A stretch of 64,000 nt of DNA from Diplosphaera chodatii (Eukaryota > Chlorophyta > Trebouxiophyceae > Prasiolales > Stichococcaceae). The notes beneath the pieces were generated by a model. The model saw only the letters and a program-made list of their open reading frames with translations, was not told where the DNA came from and ran no database searches. The position numbers and the translations under genes were made by a program. Within the stretch, counting starts at the first letter, position 1; each line of letters starts with the position of its first letter. The stretch lies in assembly GCA_032358165.1 (NCBI GenBank), contig JAALGY010000036.1, positions 496,001-560,000 on the forward strand, given 5' to 3'. This document shows, one piece after another, positions 25,698 through 43,900 of the stretch.

Positions 25698-28526
25698 TCA
25701 CGCTGTCACGGTGCTAACTGTTGTGCCAGGCGACCAGTCCGCCGAGATGTGCTCGTCAGCCAGGGCCGCACTGATCATGCACAGCGGCACGCCATTGCCT
25801 GGCCGTGTTGACGCCCCCACAAAGTACAGGCCACGTACGGCGCCGTCCCGTATTGACGGCCTGAAAACCGACAGCTGGTTGAGGCCGTGCGACAGGCCGA
25901 ACGCCGCGCCGTGCTCCACCCCGTACCGCTGCCGCCACTGCGTGTGCAACAGGGGCGGAATTTTCAGGTGCACGCCAAGCGGAGAGCCAGATGAAGCGTT
26001 TGGTGTCCATTCGCTGATGCAGGCGTTTGAAGGACGTGGTTGCCAGCTTATAGGAGCACAAGCACACACGCTGTTGCCCACACCTCAGGAGGCGAGATGA
26101 CCTCCTCGTGCTGGATGTGGGGCTGGATGTCACCGACGCCGGCTGCCGAGAAGGTCTGTAGTATTGCGTGGCGGCCGGCGTCAACCAAAGCACTGTAGTC
26201 GTCTGCAACAGCACAGGTCCTCAGGTGGGTGAACAAATCAGGCAGAATTAACCTGTACTCAGCAGCTCATAGCAGCGGGACCAGCAATTTTGCCAGACAG
26301 TATGATAGCAAGCACAAGCAGTCCCATTCAGGGGATAACACACCCAGAAGAGTGCGATGCGCCTCACCTGTGCCAGCCTCCTGCATGTTGGCGACGGGAA
26401 GCAGCACCATAATGGAGTCGCCGTCAGCTGGTGCAGCCGTTGGGTCTGACCTCGACGGCACGTGCACATAGAAGTTGGGGCTCTGCAAGAGCTTCTCTGC
26501 TGACGTCGCCCGCTGCCATGCTTTCCTGCCGTCAGCTGCAGTAGGGACAGTGCAATGTAGTGGCTCCATTGCTGCACCTCGTATCAGCGCAGCAGCCATC
26601 AGCAGTCCGACAACACATTAGCGGCACATGCGCTTCGGCCTACCTGAAAGGAACACATTGTGGTGCTGCAGCTGGTCAAACCTTCTGCCCACGTTCCAGT
26701 TGTAGCTGATCACACCAGCGCTGTACTCCTTTGCCGTCAGCTTGGCATGCTGCCGCCTGCCGTGCTGCTGGCTGTCCCCACCCAGCAGTGGGTATGCCGC
26801 CGGCAGGTCCCGGTTCGACACGACGATGTCGGCCGCCAGGCGCTCGCCGGATGCCAGGGTGACGCCCTCGACGGCGCCGCCGCTGCTGTCTATTGATGCC
26901 ACCTCGGCACCGAACCTGAAGCACGCGCCGCAGGCTGTTGCTGCGCTCTGCAGCCCGCTGACCACCTGTTCGGACATATGGGCACATCCACTTCCAACGG
27001 GTTCTGTAAAGCTGCATGACACAGTGTTGCAACTTCAGGTAGACTCTATCAGGTACGAAGAGGACCAGACATGATCACGTAGTAGGAGGTTCCTCGCCTT
27101 GCCAAAGCCGCCGCGGGGGTACCACACGCCGTCCGTCAGCTCTGTGCCCGCGAGCAGGCTGTACACGCCTGGCGCGCTGTAGGGGCTGAGACCCACGTAC
27201 AGGTCCTGGAAGCTGAACAGGCCCCGGATCCGCCAGTCCTGGAAGTACTTCCTCAGCCTGCGGTTGACGGGGACTCGCTGTCAAGTCAGTGTGTGATTGC
27301 TGTTCATCCATCAAAAGGCTGAGTCCTGCTGCGCCGCAGCGGCACGCTATGGATTTCAGGAAAGCCATGTTGCACTTGACAGCATTGGCGCTCCCAAGCT
27401 GCTGTCAAAGCTCACATGCTGTCATGAGGACCGAGGATCTGCAACAGCGAGATGCGCCGCAGCGACGGCAGCACGGCAGCCAGCGTCGAAGGCAACTTGG
27501 CGATGTCTCGCCAGCTGGCAAAGTCACGCTCGATGAAGTTGGGCAGCCCCATGCGCAGCGACTCACGCGCCTGCTGTAGGAAGTCCAGGTACCGTTTGCC
27601 TGCATGTATGCATGTCAGCTGTCCATAGCCATGCGGGATACTGCAGTCCTCAAGATGTGGCGATAGCAGCTGGGCAGTACAAACACCCAGGTGCCTACAT
27701 CCAATTCTGGAGCGGAATGACCACTACCCGCATAGCATTACGCAGCTGGAGCATCTGCCGATGTATCGCCAGCACAGGGCGTCACGAGTGCAAGCAATGG
27801 CAGTATGCAGCAGGGCCACCTGCGCCACGCTCGGCGGCCTCCAGCTGGCGCTGCATGTCGTCGACATCGTTCAGCAGGTCCAGGTGGCTGCCGCCCTCGA
27901 AGTGCACCCGGTATGCCGCCGGGCCCACTTGCACCAACTCTACGTGCTCCTCTATCTGCGTGCCCAGCGCCTGGAACGCCTGCAGCCAGCAGCGGTGCTG
28001 CTGTTGGAGCCGCTTGCCAGCTCATACTGCAGGTCTGCACGCTGCTGCAGGTATTTACGGGATATCTGTTGGTCGTAAGCAGCAACCTGACGGTATGTGT
28101 CTGGGAACAGCAGCAGCGATGGCCCAGTGTCAAAGCGGAAGTCGCCATGCTGCACTGTCTGCGCCCTGCCGCCAGCCTGCAGAATGGTGGCTCGGATGTC
28201 GATCTCTCGCACTTGACCGTGCACGTGGGTCGAGAGGGGGCTTCATATCACAATCCACATATGTTGCCTATGCATGCGCGCTCATTGCCGCATGCCTGCT
28301 GGTTCTTCTCTACCACAGTCACGTCGAAGCCCCTGCGCGCCAGTCGCCCTGCGAGGCAGATGCCACCAACGCCAGCTCCTACCACAACGACCTTCTTGCC
28401 GGTCTGCTGGCTGTGGCAGGCAATCTGCCATGTGTTTTGTCGCAGGCGCCGGTGCTGAGCTGGTGCACATGCTGCCCGCTGCAGTGCCCCGTGCTGCTGT
28501 AGCTGATGCGCCTCAGACAAGCGCAT
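25698..28526 (-). CDS. CrtI-family FAD-dependent carotenoid oxidoreductase (phytoene desaturase-like)
   Basis: Flavin oxidoreductase of the bacterial/fungal phytoene desaturase (CrtI) and CRTISO superfamily, not plant PDS/ZDS. Exon 1 (28526-28296) starts MRLSEAHQLQQ, a short basic leader consistent with plastid import, then the dinucleotide fold KKVVVVGAGVGGICLAGRLA. The intron 28295-28177 has a GC donor and leads to GGRAQTV, FRFDTGPSLLL. Later segments are EEHVELVQVGPAAYRVHFEG, RYLDFLQQARESLRMGLPNF, FQDLYVGLSPYSAPGVYSLL, AEVASIDSSGGAVEGVTL, ISYNWNVGRRFDQLQHHNVF and SPNFYVHVPSRSDP. The C-terminal exon has YGVEHGAAFGLSHGLNQLSV and RGLYFVGASTRPGNGVPL, the CrtI FAD signature. The stop is at 25698-25700. 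Substrate (phytoene, another carotene, or a non-carotenoid) cannot be decided. Divergent with TVP23. Confidence 0.85.
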
Positions 28527-28823
28527 GATTGCGTTGCCGCGACGGATGCAATGTGACCAGATGACAGGGCACACCTGCACTGACACGATGTGTCTTGGGC
28601 GAGACGATGACGTTACCCTCCTGACTTCACACACCGGGCCAATGCTGCAGACTCTCTGACTGTGTTATTCAAGGCTTACGATCGAAGCTTTGTCGCCTAC
28701 TGCACGCCGGACCTGAGTCCTTGAGCTACTGGCAGGCTCAACGGACTGCAAAATTGCAACTTGCTCTCCTGTTGTGAGTGATCTTGAACACCCCTGCATT
28801 GCGGTCTTCAGAGCTAACCCGGT
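28527..28823. promoter_or_regulatory. Divergent intergenic region (oxidoreductase / TVP23)
   Basis: 297 bp between two oppositely oriented start codons, so both promoters must lie here or in the adjoining 5' UTRs. No TATA box was clearly seen. The call is positional only. Confidence 0.45.
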
Positions 28824-30028
28824 ATGGCGGACGCGGCAGAGCCGCAGCAGGCAGCATACGCTCATCCAACAGCAGCATTGTTCACAGTCTTGTTCAAGGT
28901 AGGCCACAGCGCCAGAGTCGATGTGACATGCCTCAGATCCCTCCGCAGCACCGGTGACTCAAGCTGTTGCCCTGCTGCAGGCATCCTCTTTCGCTGTATA
29001 CATACTGTCAGGGATCTTCGGGCTGGGTTTCATCACCACGTTCGTCGTGTGCATCGTGTCGCTGATGCTGGATTTTTGGACGGTGCGGCGCTGTGCACAA
29101 TACATTGCATCAACGCTGAGCATGATCCACCGTCTTGTGGAATGTGCGCTGACTGCATCGACGGCTGTTACCTGGGCGGTTGCACCCGAGCTGTCCATGC
29201 TTGGGCCGTCTGTGAGGCACCTGCCAACTCCTGCAGGTGAAGAATGTATCGGGTCGGTTGCTGGTGGGACTGCGGTACTGGAACGAGGTGACAGACGAGG
29301 GCAGCAACTGGCGGTTCGAGAGCCTCGAAGAGGTGGGCCTTGCATGACATGTGCCGCGGGCAGGCGAGAAGCTGTGGCAGTCTGCAATGAATATCAACAA
29401 AAGTGGCAAGGTCTGGTGTGGAGACCTCTGCTGTGCCACTGTTGTGCTGCAGGGGCAACGAGAGGTCAATGCGAAGGACAAATTCATCTTCTGGTGGTCT
29501 TTGTACCTCACGGTGAGCTGCACACCATCGCTGCATGGTCAACTGCAAGGCCCGCTGTGACGTTGCGCCCAAGTGATTTCGAAGACCTGTCCCTGACCGT
29601 CTGGACGACACTGTGCTCACTTTTGTGCTGCAGCCTGTCGTCTGGGCGCTGCTGGGCCTCGTAGCTGTCCTCAAGTTCTCGTTTGGTGCGTCCGCTGCGG
29701 CCAATGCACTGCACACATTGATCTACCCTCGGCTGCTGCATTGTACTGTACATCTTGGCGCCGCCCATAGCACCTCCATTGGTAAGGTGGCATGGGAACG
29801 ATGCCACAGAGTGCTCTTGGACTTCGCCCACGAGAATGCACATTTGCTGGCGCAGAAAGCCTGCTGGTGGTGGCGGTGGCGGTGGTGCTGAGCAGCGCCA
29901 ATGCGGTGGGCTTCACCAAGTGCAGCAAGGAGGCGAAGCAGTCCATGACCAACATGGCGACGTCAGCGCTGCGCAGCCACCTCACGGGCGGCTTAGGCAG
30001 GATGAACCCCTTTGGAGGCGGGTCATGA
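28824..30028 (+). CDS. TVP23: Golgi apparatus membrane protein TVP23 homologue, 6 exons, 185 aa
   Basis: Small four-helix membrane protein of the TVP23/FAM18 family, which acts in late Golgi/endosome vesicle traffic. Phase-consistent exons are 28824-28898, 28981-29082, 29237-29332, 29453-29512, 29634-29685 and 29856-30028. Family landmarks are [12 protein letters not shown] near the N-terminus, a hydrophobic helix ([20 protein letters not shown]), and [20 protein letters not shown] across an exon junction. [37 protein letters not shown] and [20 protein letters not shown] follow. Length is normal for the family and nothing is missing. The start ATG ([19 protein letters not shown]) gives the usual short soluble N-terminus. 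Confidence 0.93.
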
Positions 30029-31158
30029 TTGGAGTAGCTCTGTTGACGGTTCACTTGTCAGCAGTAAAATGGCGGCATTGGCAGTTTACAACTACCTGTA
30101 ACCAGTGTTGGTGTGGGATGCGCTGAGTGACGGCAGGCAGTGTCATCCCTGCCGTCATGGCCTATATCCTTAAGCCAGCGGCAGGCGAAGTTGAGGACCT
30201 GTGCATATGAGCCGATCTGCTGGAGTATCAATCCACGCACAAGCACTCGCCCTGATACAACAAGCTGCGGAGTGCAGGATGGTCGACTAGTTTGGCCAGC
30301 AGATGGGGCCTTTCGGCGGCAAGCGGCGGACCGAGTTAGGGTTTCGCACCTGTCCATGTCGCTCGTCGCGTCGGAGCTGATGTGACAGCTCCGTGATTCG
30401 CGAGGCGCACGGCTGCATCCTGGAGGGCTACAACACAACTTGCTCGGTCCTTCGGCGAATCCAAGGCTCGGCCGCAGGTGCATGTGTGCACTGATCTGTT
30501 TGCGCACTCGTCGGAAAAGCTGCTGCAGCTTTACAGCACGGAGTCAGTGGGTGACTTGCATAAAGCTGTGGACTATTTAAGTCTGAGATGTCAACCAGCG
30601 TATTTGTGCCAACCCCAGCCGGGTTCACGGGACACATCGAGCCCGAGGCTGCAGCAGGTGTGCAAGATCCGGCCGCGGCAGCCCACGTAACCGGTGCGAG
30701 CGCACTTCATAGTTTGACTTTGAACCACATTGAACAAATCCATCGCATGCAGGTGGTCTTGCACGGTTCGTTGGCGGATGCATGAGTGCAGCAGATGTTG
30801 CATGCACAGCCACATCAAGCCCGCCCGCACATTTTCGCGACGGACACGACCATTACGCGGTCGCGCGCCTGACGGAGGTTTCTTTTTGCAATCATCTACC
30901 TGCTCACTTGTGCAGGGTCTGGCTGGTGTAGCCCATCCGATGTACCACTCAAGCTGCGCCACAAGCGCGAGCGCCTGCAGCAGCAGGCTGCTCATAACAC
31001 AGTAAACGCACCAGGTGGGCCCTTCACTGTGTATTCAGTGAGAGCTGAAGCAGTGACGATACATTTTGTTTGTCGACTGAAACCGTCGTGCCTCGCTCAG
31101 CACCTCGAAATTCGGTCCATCCCCATTCATGTATGCGCCCTAGTGACCACATCCCACA
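30029..31158. other. 1.1-kb segment upstream of the AP2 gene
   Basis: No domain-bearing exon is visible. A short open segment 30588-30657 starts with ATG (MSTSVFVPTPAGFTGH) and ends at a GT donor in phase 1. That phase matches the acceptor at 31224-31225 of the AP2 gene, so it could be an alternative or true first exon (intron about 570 bp). A TATTTAAG element lies at about 30573-30581. The rest is probably promoter and 5' UTR. Confidence 0.4.
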
Positions 31159-34100
31159 ATGGACCACAACCACGCGGCAGACATGTATCTCACACATCTG
31201 AACACCTCGTGCGTGCCTTCCACAGGTGATGCAGGGGTGCTGCAGCCGACGAGCCCTAAGCGGGCGCAGGCGCAGCTGTCGCCTCCGCCGTCACGCTACC
31301 AGCATGACATCGACCTCATGGTGCACGCTGCGCAGCATGGGGTGCTGCCTGACGGCTGCAGGACCAGCCTGCTGCCAAGCCAGCACATGCAGCACGGTGC
31401 ATCGCAGCCGCCCCTCGAGGGCGTCTATGCTGCAGGGCAAGCGCCGCTGGCCCCGCTCAGTCTGCACAATGGTGCAGATTCTGGCAGCATGCCATCGTGG
31501 CGCCAGCTGCCGGGCTTTGGCAACAGCTTCCATTACAGCGTACTGCCGGCGCTGTGGCCTTGCAGCAGTCACGACGCAGTGGCCACTGCAGCTGTATCAA
31601 CGCTGCCTGCTGCAAGCATCTCAGCAGCCAGCCCTGGCTTGCGCCGCCCCAAAGCCCATAGATCTTCGGAAGATGATGACCCATCATGGCAGCCAACTCC
31701 GGAGGCCGCAGCGGAGTCTTCGGTCACCGAAAGTGACGACCTTAAAACTCCTGGCAAGTACAAACCTGGAACAGGAGTAACTCGAAAGCCACGGCCGGTG
31801 ACTGGCGCAAGCAAGTTCGGAAAGGGTGCTGCAGGCGAGGTCAGAGCCCGCACTGGTGGCAGCTCCAAGTATCGAGGTCAGTGAGGCAGATGCGTGCTGT
31901 CGCAACTGATCTGTGCAGCTGACTAGGTCACATCATGCTCGCCCACTATATTGTGCTGTGGATCACGAACTGACGGGCACCTTCTGACTGCAGGTGTGAC
32001 CCGCCATTCGACTACGGGGCGGTATGAGGCTCACCTATGGGATGCTGCAGCACCGCGGCCCAAGTCGGTGAGCAGTGCACTTCACTGCAGCGCTGGTCTT
32101 CATGGATGTGACCTGCTGTGCACATGTTGTGTGCAGTGATTTCGACGTCTTTGCATCCTGCCAGTGTCGCGTGCACTGCGTGCAGCAGAAGGGTGGCCGT
32201 ACGCGGGGCAAGCAGGTCTACCTGGGCGGCTATGTGGACGAGATCGCTGCGGCACGAGCATACGACCGGGCCGCCATCGCCTACTGGCCCACCAACCCCA
32301 CCCTCAATGTAAGGGCAAGGCTAAAGAGCAGGCAGTAACATGCTGAATTTACTCTTTGTAGCCTGCATGCTGTTGCCGCAGGACTGAAAAGGCTGTCAAC
32401 CGTTTTGGTGTGCAGTTCCCAATCGAGGACTATGCGGGGGAGACGGAGGAGCTGGCGGCGATGACGCGTGAGGAAGTGGTGGCGATGCTGAAGCGCCACA
32501 GCACAGGGTTTTCCAGGGGCCGCTCGAAGTCCGTGGCGTCACAAGTGGGTCTCGGTCCACTTTGGGCTCAGCTCAAAATTGCGTGCAGCAGCTGCTGCTG
32601 GGTGCACGGCATTGTTTCCGCCTGTTGTCTGCTGCAGGGCATGCCATCTTGACTGGAGTCGCATTCCGGCATTCCTGCATGTTCACACGCAACGTCTGGG
32701 AAAGGTCTGGCTCTGTTGAGGACGACCGTTTGGCTAAACTCAGGGCACCATCAGCATGGGAAGTGGGAGGCGCGCATCGGCCGTGTGGACGGCAACAGGT
32801 ACCTGTACCTGGGCACCTTCCACACCGAGGAGGCGGCGGCACGGGCCTACGACCTGGCCGCCCTCAAGTTCCGCGGCAAGAAGGTGAACAGTGCTGATAC
32901 CTTGCACATCATGACCCAAACAGGCCGAGGTGCACCACGTGCCAGCTCGCAGCAGGCTGTGAGCAGCAACTGAGCAGAGGCTGTGAGAAGTCAATCGTGT
33001 CGGTATTACCGTCTGCAGGCAGCAGTGACCAACTTCGGGCTACGGACGTATGCAGATATCCTCTGCGGCGGCACGTCTGCCGACACCGGGAAGCTGGATG
33101 CAGCCCTGCAAGCGCTCGCAGCTGAGCGCGCCAGCTCTACCTCCCTGGAAGGTGGAAGCCCCACAGCGTGCATGGGCGCAGTTTGACCTGACATTGAGGT
33201 TTCTGGCTGCTGTCGTGGTTTGCATTGCATTGCAAGTCAACGTCAAGTGGCATCAGGTTCAGCTGTCTGCTGGTGCGCAGGTGGTGCCACCAGTGATCGA
33301 AAGGCAGCCAGCCGGCCGTCCAGCGGCGGTGTTTCAGATGCCACCACTGCCGCTGTGGGCAGAGAAGGTGCGGTGTGCTCACCTCCCCTATCGATGGTAG
33401 CCTTCAACACCGTGGCTTGGCCCAGTTGCCTCCTTCGTTCATCAAGGAATCACTGCCACGGAAGCATTATATACAGTGGGTGATGGTCCACGCGCAGGTG
33501 TGTCGCCTACTCAGCACAAGGACGCCGATCGACAGCCGCCAGAAGTCAGCACCCCTCGTGCCGCTCTGTCAGCAGCCGAGGCTTTGGACACACCCACCCT
33601 GGGGCCGCTTTCACCGCTGCTGTGCAGTCCTGGCAGCCCAGTGATGCTGCCAGCTTCTCAGACGCTGCCCCACACCACCCTGGGTGAGGCTCATTGTCCG
33701 AAGTGGTCACATGCAGCAGACCACCCAAACTCTGGCAATCAGTTGCATGCATGTGTTGTGCTGCAGATCCTGCACACCTACAATGTTTGTTCATGCCGGA
33801 CGTGCCTGTTGACATCTGACAACCCTGTTGTCTGCTCTTGCTCGCACCGCTGATGTGGGATGCTGTATGGATTATAGGCTGGGATCAGGTGCAGCACGGC
33901 GCAGACTGGGGCCAAGGCAGTATGCTGCTGGATGCGGTGACGCTGGGAGATGATATGTCGATATACATGATGCTGGCGCCCAGTCAGCTGCACATCCCAC
34001 TGCCGCCGCAGGTCGGGCATGCCCGACCTTGTGGATGATGTGAACATGCTAGAACTGACATGGACATGGCAGGTTGTTGGCTGTTGCGAGCTGGCTTGAT

Positions 34101-34372
34101 CGATAAATGATCGGTGTGGCTGTCTGCAGCAGGAGGTGCATCTGGTAACGCCAGTGGTCAGCGGTGCAGCTGCAGCGGCCCGTGGCGCATTGGCGTCAGG
34201 TGGTTTGTCAGTGACCCCGGGCGCAATTGCATCTGCCGGCATGGCAGAGCCAGCTGACATGGATTGGTGGGATGCGCTGCCCATGATCGTGCCGGACCAC
34301 ATCGTCAGCACAGCTGCCGCCGCACCTGCAAGTGCGCCAGCATGCCTTGGGGCAGAAGCACTGCCATCTTGA
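31159..34372 (+). CDS. AP2-subfamily transcription factor with two AP2 domains (AINTEGUMENTA/WRI1-like)
   Basis: Predicted nuclear DNA-binding regulator. A long N-terminal region is followed by AP2 domain 1, split over exons: SKYRG (exon ends 31876), [20 protein letters not shown] (31994-32067), [20 protein letters not shown] (32186-32308). The inter-domain linker follows from 32416: [20 protein letters not shown], then [15 protein letters not shown]2 domain 2 has [36 protein letters not shown] and ALKFRGKK (exon to about 32883), then [14 protein letters not shown]. The order and linker are those of the ANT/WRI1 group. The start of domain 2 (normally SKYRGVTR) could not be joined cleanly and may use a small extra exon. 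C-terminal exons are low complexity, ending at 34370-34372. The start is either ATG 31159 or a separate exon at 30588. Target genes are unknown. Confidence 0.83.
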
Positions 34373-34940
34373 GTCGTTTGAAAGGAACTGTCTCACCTGA
34401 TGAACTATTGAGTGGATATTGTGAACTTGATCAGTGTCATCAGATGTGTATGAACTTTTCAGCACTCAGCAAAACTGCACTTCATGAAGTTATCGTGTGA
34501 ATTGTGGTGGGCTGCAAACACTGCAGTTCCGGCCGGTAGGACATGGCTTGGTGGCTGCTGCAGCCCACGTTCAAACACTGAGCACTACACTGACAAGGGA
34601 TTTCATGAAATGTGCAACCACCAGAGGCTTGCAGTATCGACGAACATATAATGATGCGAAACCATCAACTGCAGACGAACGGAACCCACTGTTCACATGT
34701 CATTTAGCAACACTATGCCGGCCATGTTTCCAACACACGCATGCGTGCATTCGGGGATTTCCGATCATTGCACCATGGCAGTCCCATCGGTTGGTTCGTC
34801 ACCAGCATCGCCCTGCATGAGCGATGCAGTCCATTTCAGCGCCCTTCCTGATGGCACCACGGGGAATGCGACAAGAGGTTGGATATGGCCTCTCTGATAC
34901 GGGCGACAGTATCTCAGGGAAAACGGGAGAAACAGAGGGG
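34373..34940. other. Convergent spacer between AP2 gene and NVL gene
   Basis: About 570 bp where two genes end tail to tail. It should hold both 3' UTRs. No exon, RNA gene or repeat was recognised. Confidence 0.4.
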
Positions 34941-40473
<5,533 letters not shown>

Positions 40474-40928
40474 GTCACCTGCGCATGACAATGCACGAGT
40501 GCTGCCACCGGCGGGTGCAGGCAGGTCCCTGCTGCGTGGTTCTTGAAAGGAGCCTCTTTCCATCGATCGGCTGTTGTTGTCGCAGTGATCGAGGCTTCCG
40601 GTCACATGTACGGGAACCCCCCTGGAGCGCAGCATCCTGCTCCCATATACATCGCAGTGGAATACTGACGCCTTAACAGCAAAAACTTGCGGTCACGAGA
40701 TGCGATCGAGATGTGTGCGTACATGGCCACACATGTGTAAACCTGCTCCCGCGTCCGTTGAAGAATATAATGCTGTGATCCAAGAGTTCAGTGCAAATTT
40801 CTGCCATCAAAACCCGCACGACTGCAGGTCTTGGACCTCAGAAAGTCACTGAAGCTGGCTGGTCACATAGCATGTAAAGCTGGCGCACATCTGTCAGCCC
40901 TGCAGGCTGTGCATGCGGGCCACACAGC
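40474..40928. promoter_or_regulatory. Divergent intergenic region (NVL / DENND6)
   Basis: 455 bp between two outward-facing start codons. It must contain both promoters. A TATAAT-like element occurs at about 40767 but its use is not shown. If NVL starts at 40635 the region is shorter. Confidence 0.45.
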
Positions 40929-43900
40929 ATGGCAGAGAGCACAGACAGCCCCTGGCTGGTGGCGATCTGCAGCGTGCTGTTCGACCTTGATGTGGGACAG
41001 CGCATTGACAGCATAGTGCCAGAAGGCGCGCTGACGGACGAGGAAGCCAACGATGTGGCTTTCCACAGCTTCCCGGTGTGGGCCCTCCGGCCGGCCACTG
41101 CCTCTGATGCGCACCCGATCATCAGCTGCATGCGTGCCCCTGGTTGGTAACCATCTCCTCACGGCGAGATCATGCGCGAAACATCCTCATGGGCTGCAGG
41201 ATTCCATGTCAATGGAGCTGCATTCCAAGAGCAGCGTGCGGGACAGGTAAAAATTGCATACCGAAGAAGTACTCGTTCACAATCTGGCACGTCGCTTGCC
41301 AAGCGACAGACCAAGGGCCGGCACATGTAAGCATCGCTTGATCACGCAAGTGTGCGTGTCTGCAGCACCTTCTTCTTTCGCATCAAGCGCCGGAGTGTGC
41401 CGCTGTTGCCGGATGGCCGGCCGCCACTCCGGTGAGAATGATCCCGGGCTTGGTTGAGCTTCTTGGAGTGCGAAAAGTAGCAGTATGGTCACCAGCGGCG
41501 CATTCCTCTTGCGCAGGTTGCACCACCCACCGCCAGCTGGATCAGCACGCTCGGTCAGCAGCCACTACACAGAGTGCAAGAGTCCCTACCTGTATGGGTG
41601 AGCAGGGCGGGTCCTTCGACACATGTGCCGGACGGTGCACATCATGATCTCAGGCTCGGGTCCGCTCTGGGATGGCACTGCACAGGCAGGTGGTGTCATG
41701 CCTGTGTGTGGTGCCTTGCAGCTTTGTCTTCTGCCGGCAGCGCCAGGACGAGCGGCTTCGGCGCGGCGGCGAGCAGAAGAGCGTGGTGCTGCTGAGCATG
41801 TACCCCTACTCCAGCGTGCTGGGCCCGCTGTGCCAGTACGCCGGGCCCCTGTTCTTCAACCTCGGCCACGACGCCCTCGCTGAGGTGCTGAATTGCATGA
41901 AATAGCGTGCAGCCTTGCCACTCAATCTGAAAGCAGTGTTCTCGGGGACAGTCCCCACGCCAGCAGCAGGGGAACACCTGCGGGTACACTCATGCTGCAG
42001 ACGCTTGAGGAGGTGCTGGAGTGGGCGGAGCCAGAGGCGGGGGGCCGTGCGATCCTTTCAGTGGGGGAGCTGTCGATCATGACACACCTGCCGCTGGCGG
42101 CGGCGCTGCCACCGCCGGCGCCACCAGAGGAGTTTGACCTCCAGGCACAGGTTTGGAGCAGTGGCCTGGACTTACGCAAAAGCACAGCTATCATGTAGCC
42201 TGCAGCACTGGCACATGACTGCATAGTGAGCGTACTTTATCGTCACACAGGCGCAGCTGGCAGCTCAGCAAGCCGGCGGCGGCGGCGGCCATGATGGCAG
42301 CGCATTCGGCAGCAACGGCAGCGGGCACGGCGACAACGGCAGCGGCCACGGCAGCAACCATGACACATTGCATGGCACTTTCTTCGAGGTGTGGTGACCG
42401 GGTCTTGTGTCAATCCCACGCATCAGCCAAGCTATGGGTTTGTGGCTACTATCGCTGCTGAACAGATGACGGACTTCAGAAGTACATTCTATAAACTGCA
42501 GGCGGACATCTTCACGCCTCTGAAGTCCATCCTGGCCAAGGCGTGGGTGCTGTGGGAGCTGGTGCTGCTCGCTGAGCCACTGATGATCTGCGCGCCCACT
42601 CCAGGTGCTGCCTGGTACTCTGTATCTGCTACCATGCCCTTCTGCACCTGTTGCATGAGAGAGGCTCATGGTCTTGCCAGTGCTGTACCTTTGTCGCGAT
42701 ACAGCCGATAGCTGTGCTGCAGGTGAGGCGTCAGCGGCAGTGGCGGCGCTGATCTCCATGATCAGCCCGCTGCCCTACTCGGCAGACTTCCGGCCGTACT
42801 TCACCATCCACGACGAGGACTTTGGGGCGCTCGCGGGCGGCCAGCTGCCCGACAACTCCAACGCGCTGCCCCGCCTTCTGGGCGTCACCAACCTGTACTT
42901 CCTGAAGGTGGCTGGCTGTCATGCATCTGGCGTCGTTGTGTGCCCACATACTGATCGCGTCGGCCTGAGCGCATCGCACTGTCCTGATTAGCGCCTGAGT
43001 CCGGTCAGCATGGGCGGCGGTCTACATCCTGACCGAGTGAAAGCTCACGTGACCCGCAGGCGTTGCCGGGGTGGCCGCACGTCATGTCAACAGGGAAGCG
43101 GCAGACGCTGACGGGGCGCAGTGACAGCGCCGGCAGCAGCTGCAGCAACAGCAGCGGCGGCGGCGCCTCCCCCAGCAACAGCGGCAGCGGGCGCCTGGGC
43201 GCGGCCATGCGGGCGGCCAGGCGACGAGCTGCCGGCGCCCAGGTGCTACTGTTGACTCTGATGTTTGGTGGGTTGTTGCACACCGAATCATGTGCACACC
43301 TCTCCATCCAGGCGTGCTTTCAGCTTGGTCAGGTGGCGGTCAGCGTCATGGTCAGGTGTTGGCATCACGTTCAGGTGGCTGAACATCTGAGGTTGGCACT
43401 GCCACGATGCAGGTGCTGCTGACAGAGCATGTCGAGAACGTCTGGCTCACAGGCTACAGGTGATCAGCTTCACCTCGATGGTCCTTTGGTGGCTCCCCAT
43501 CCAGCAGAGGCCCTGCGGTGACCTGAGACCTGTGAGCTGCACAAGCAGGTCATAGTGTCAGTGCATGTGAGTAGACGACGACCTCTCGTCACTGTGGGGA
43601 CCTCATGTGCCTGCTTGACCTGCCACAGGCCGCTGACGCGGCCGGCGACGGCGCTGCTGGCGCGGCTGCTGCCCGCGAGGCCCGAGGACGGGCCCGAGAA
43701 GGCGCGGCGCGCGGCGGACGCCAACTCGGCTGCGCTGCGGCGCCACTTCACGGAGCTCACCGCAGCCTTCCTGCAGCCCTTCAGCTCCCTCTTCCAGCTG
43801 GTGCGGCATCCATCTACTTGGATGATGATGATGTCCGCCTGTTGATAGTGGTGCCCAGCAACAGCAAGCTCAGCAGCGTCCCTGGAACCCAGCTCCGGAA

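Noticed and set aside
28963..29715. Independent protein from the overlapping frame beside TVP23
   Set aside because: It reads through TVP23 introns in shifted frames; the spliced TVP23 model explains the conserved segments fully.
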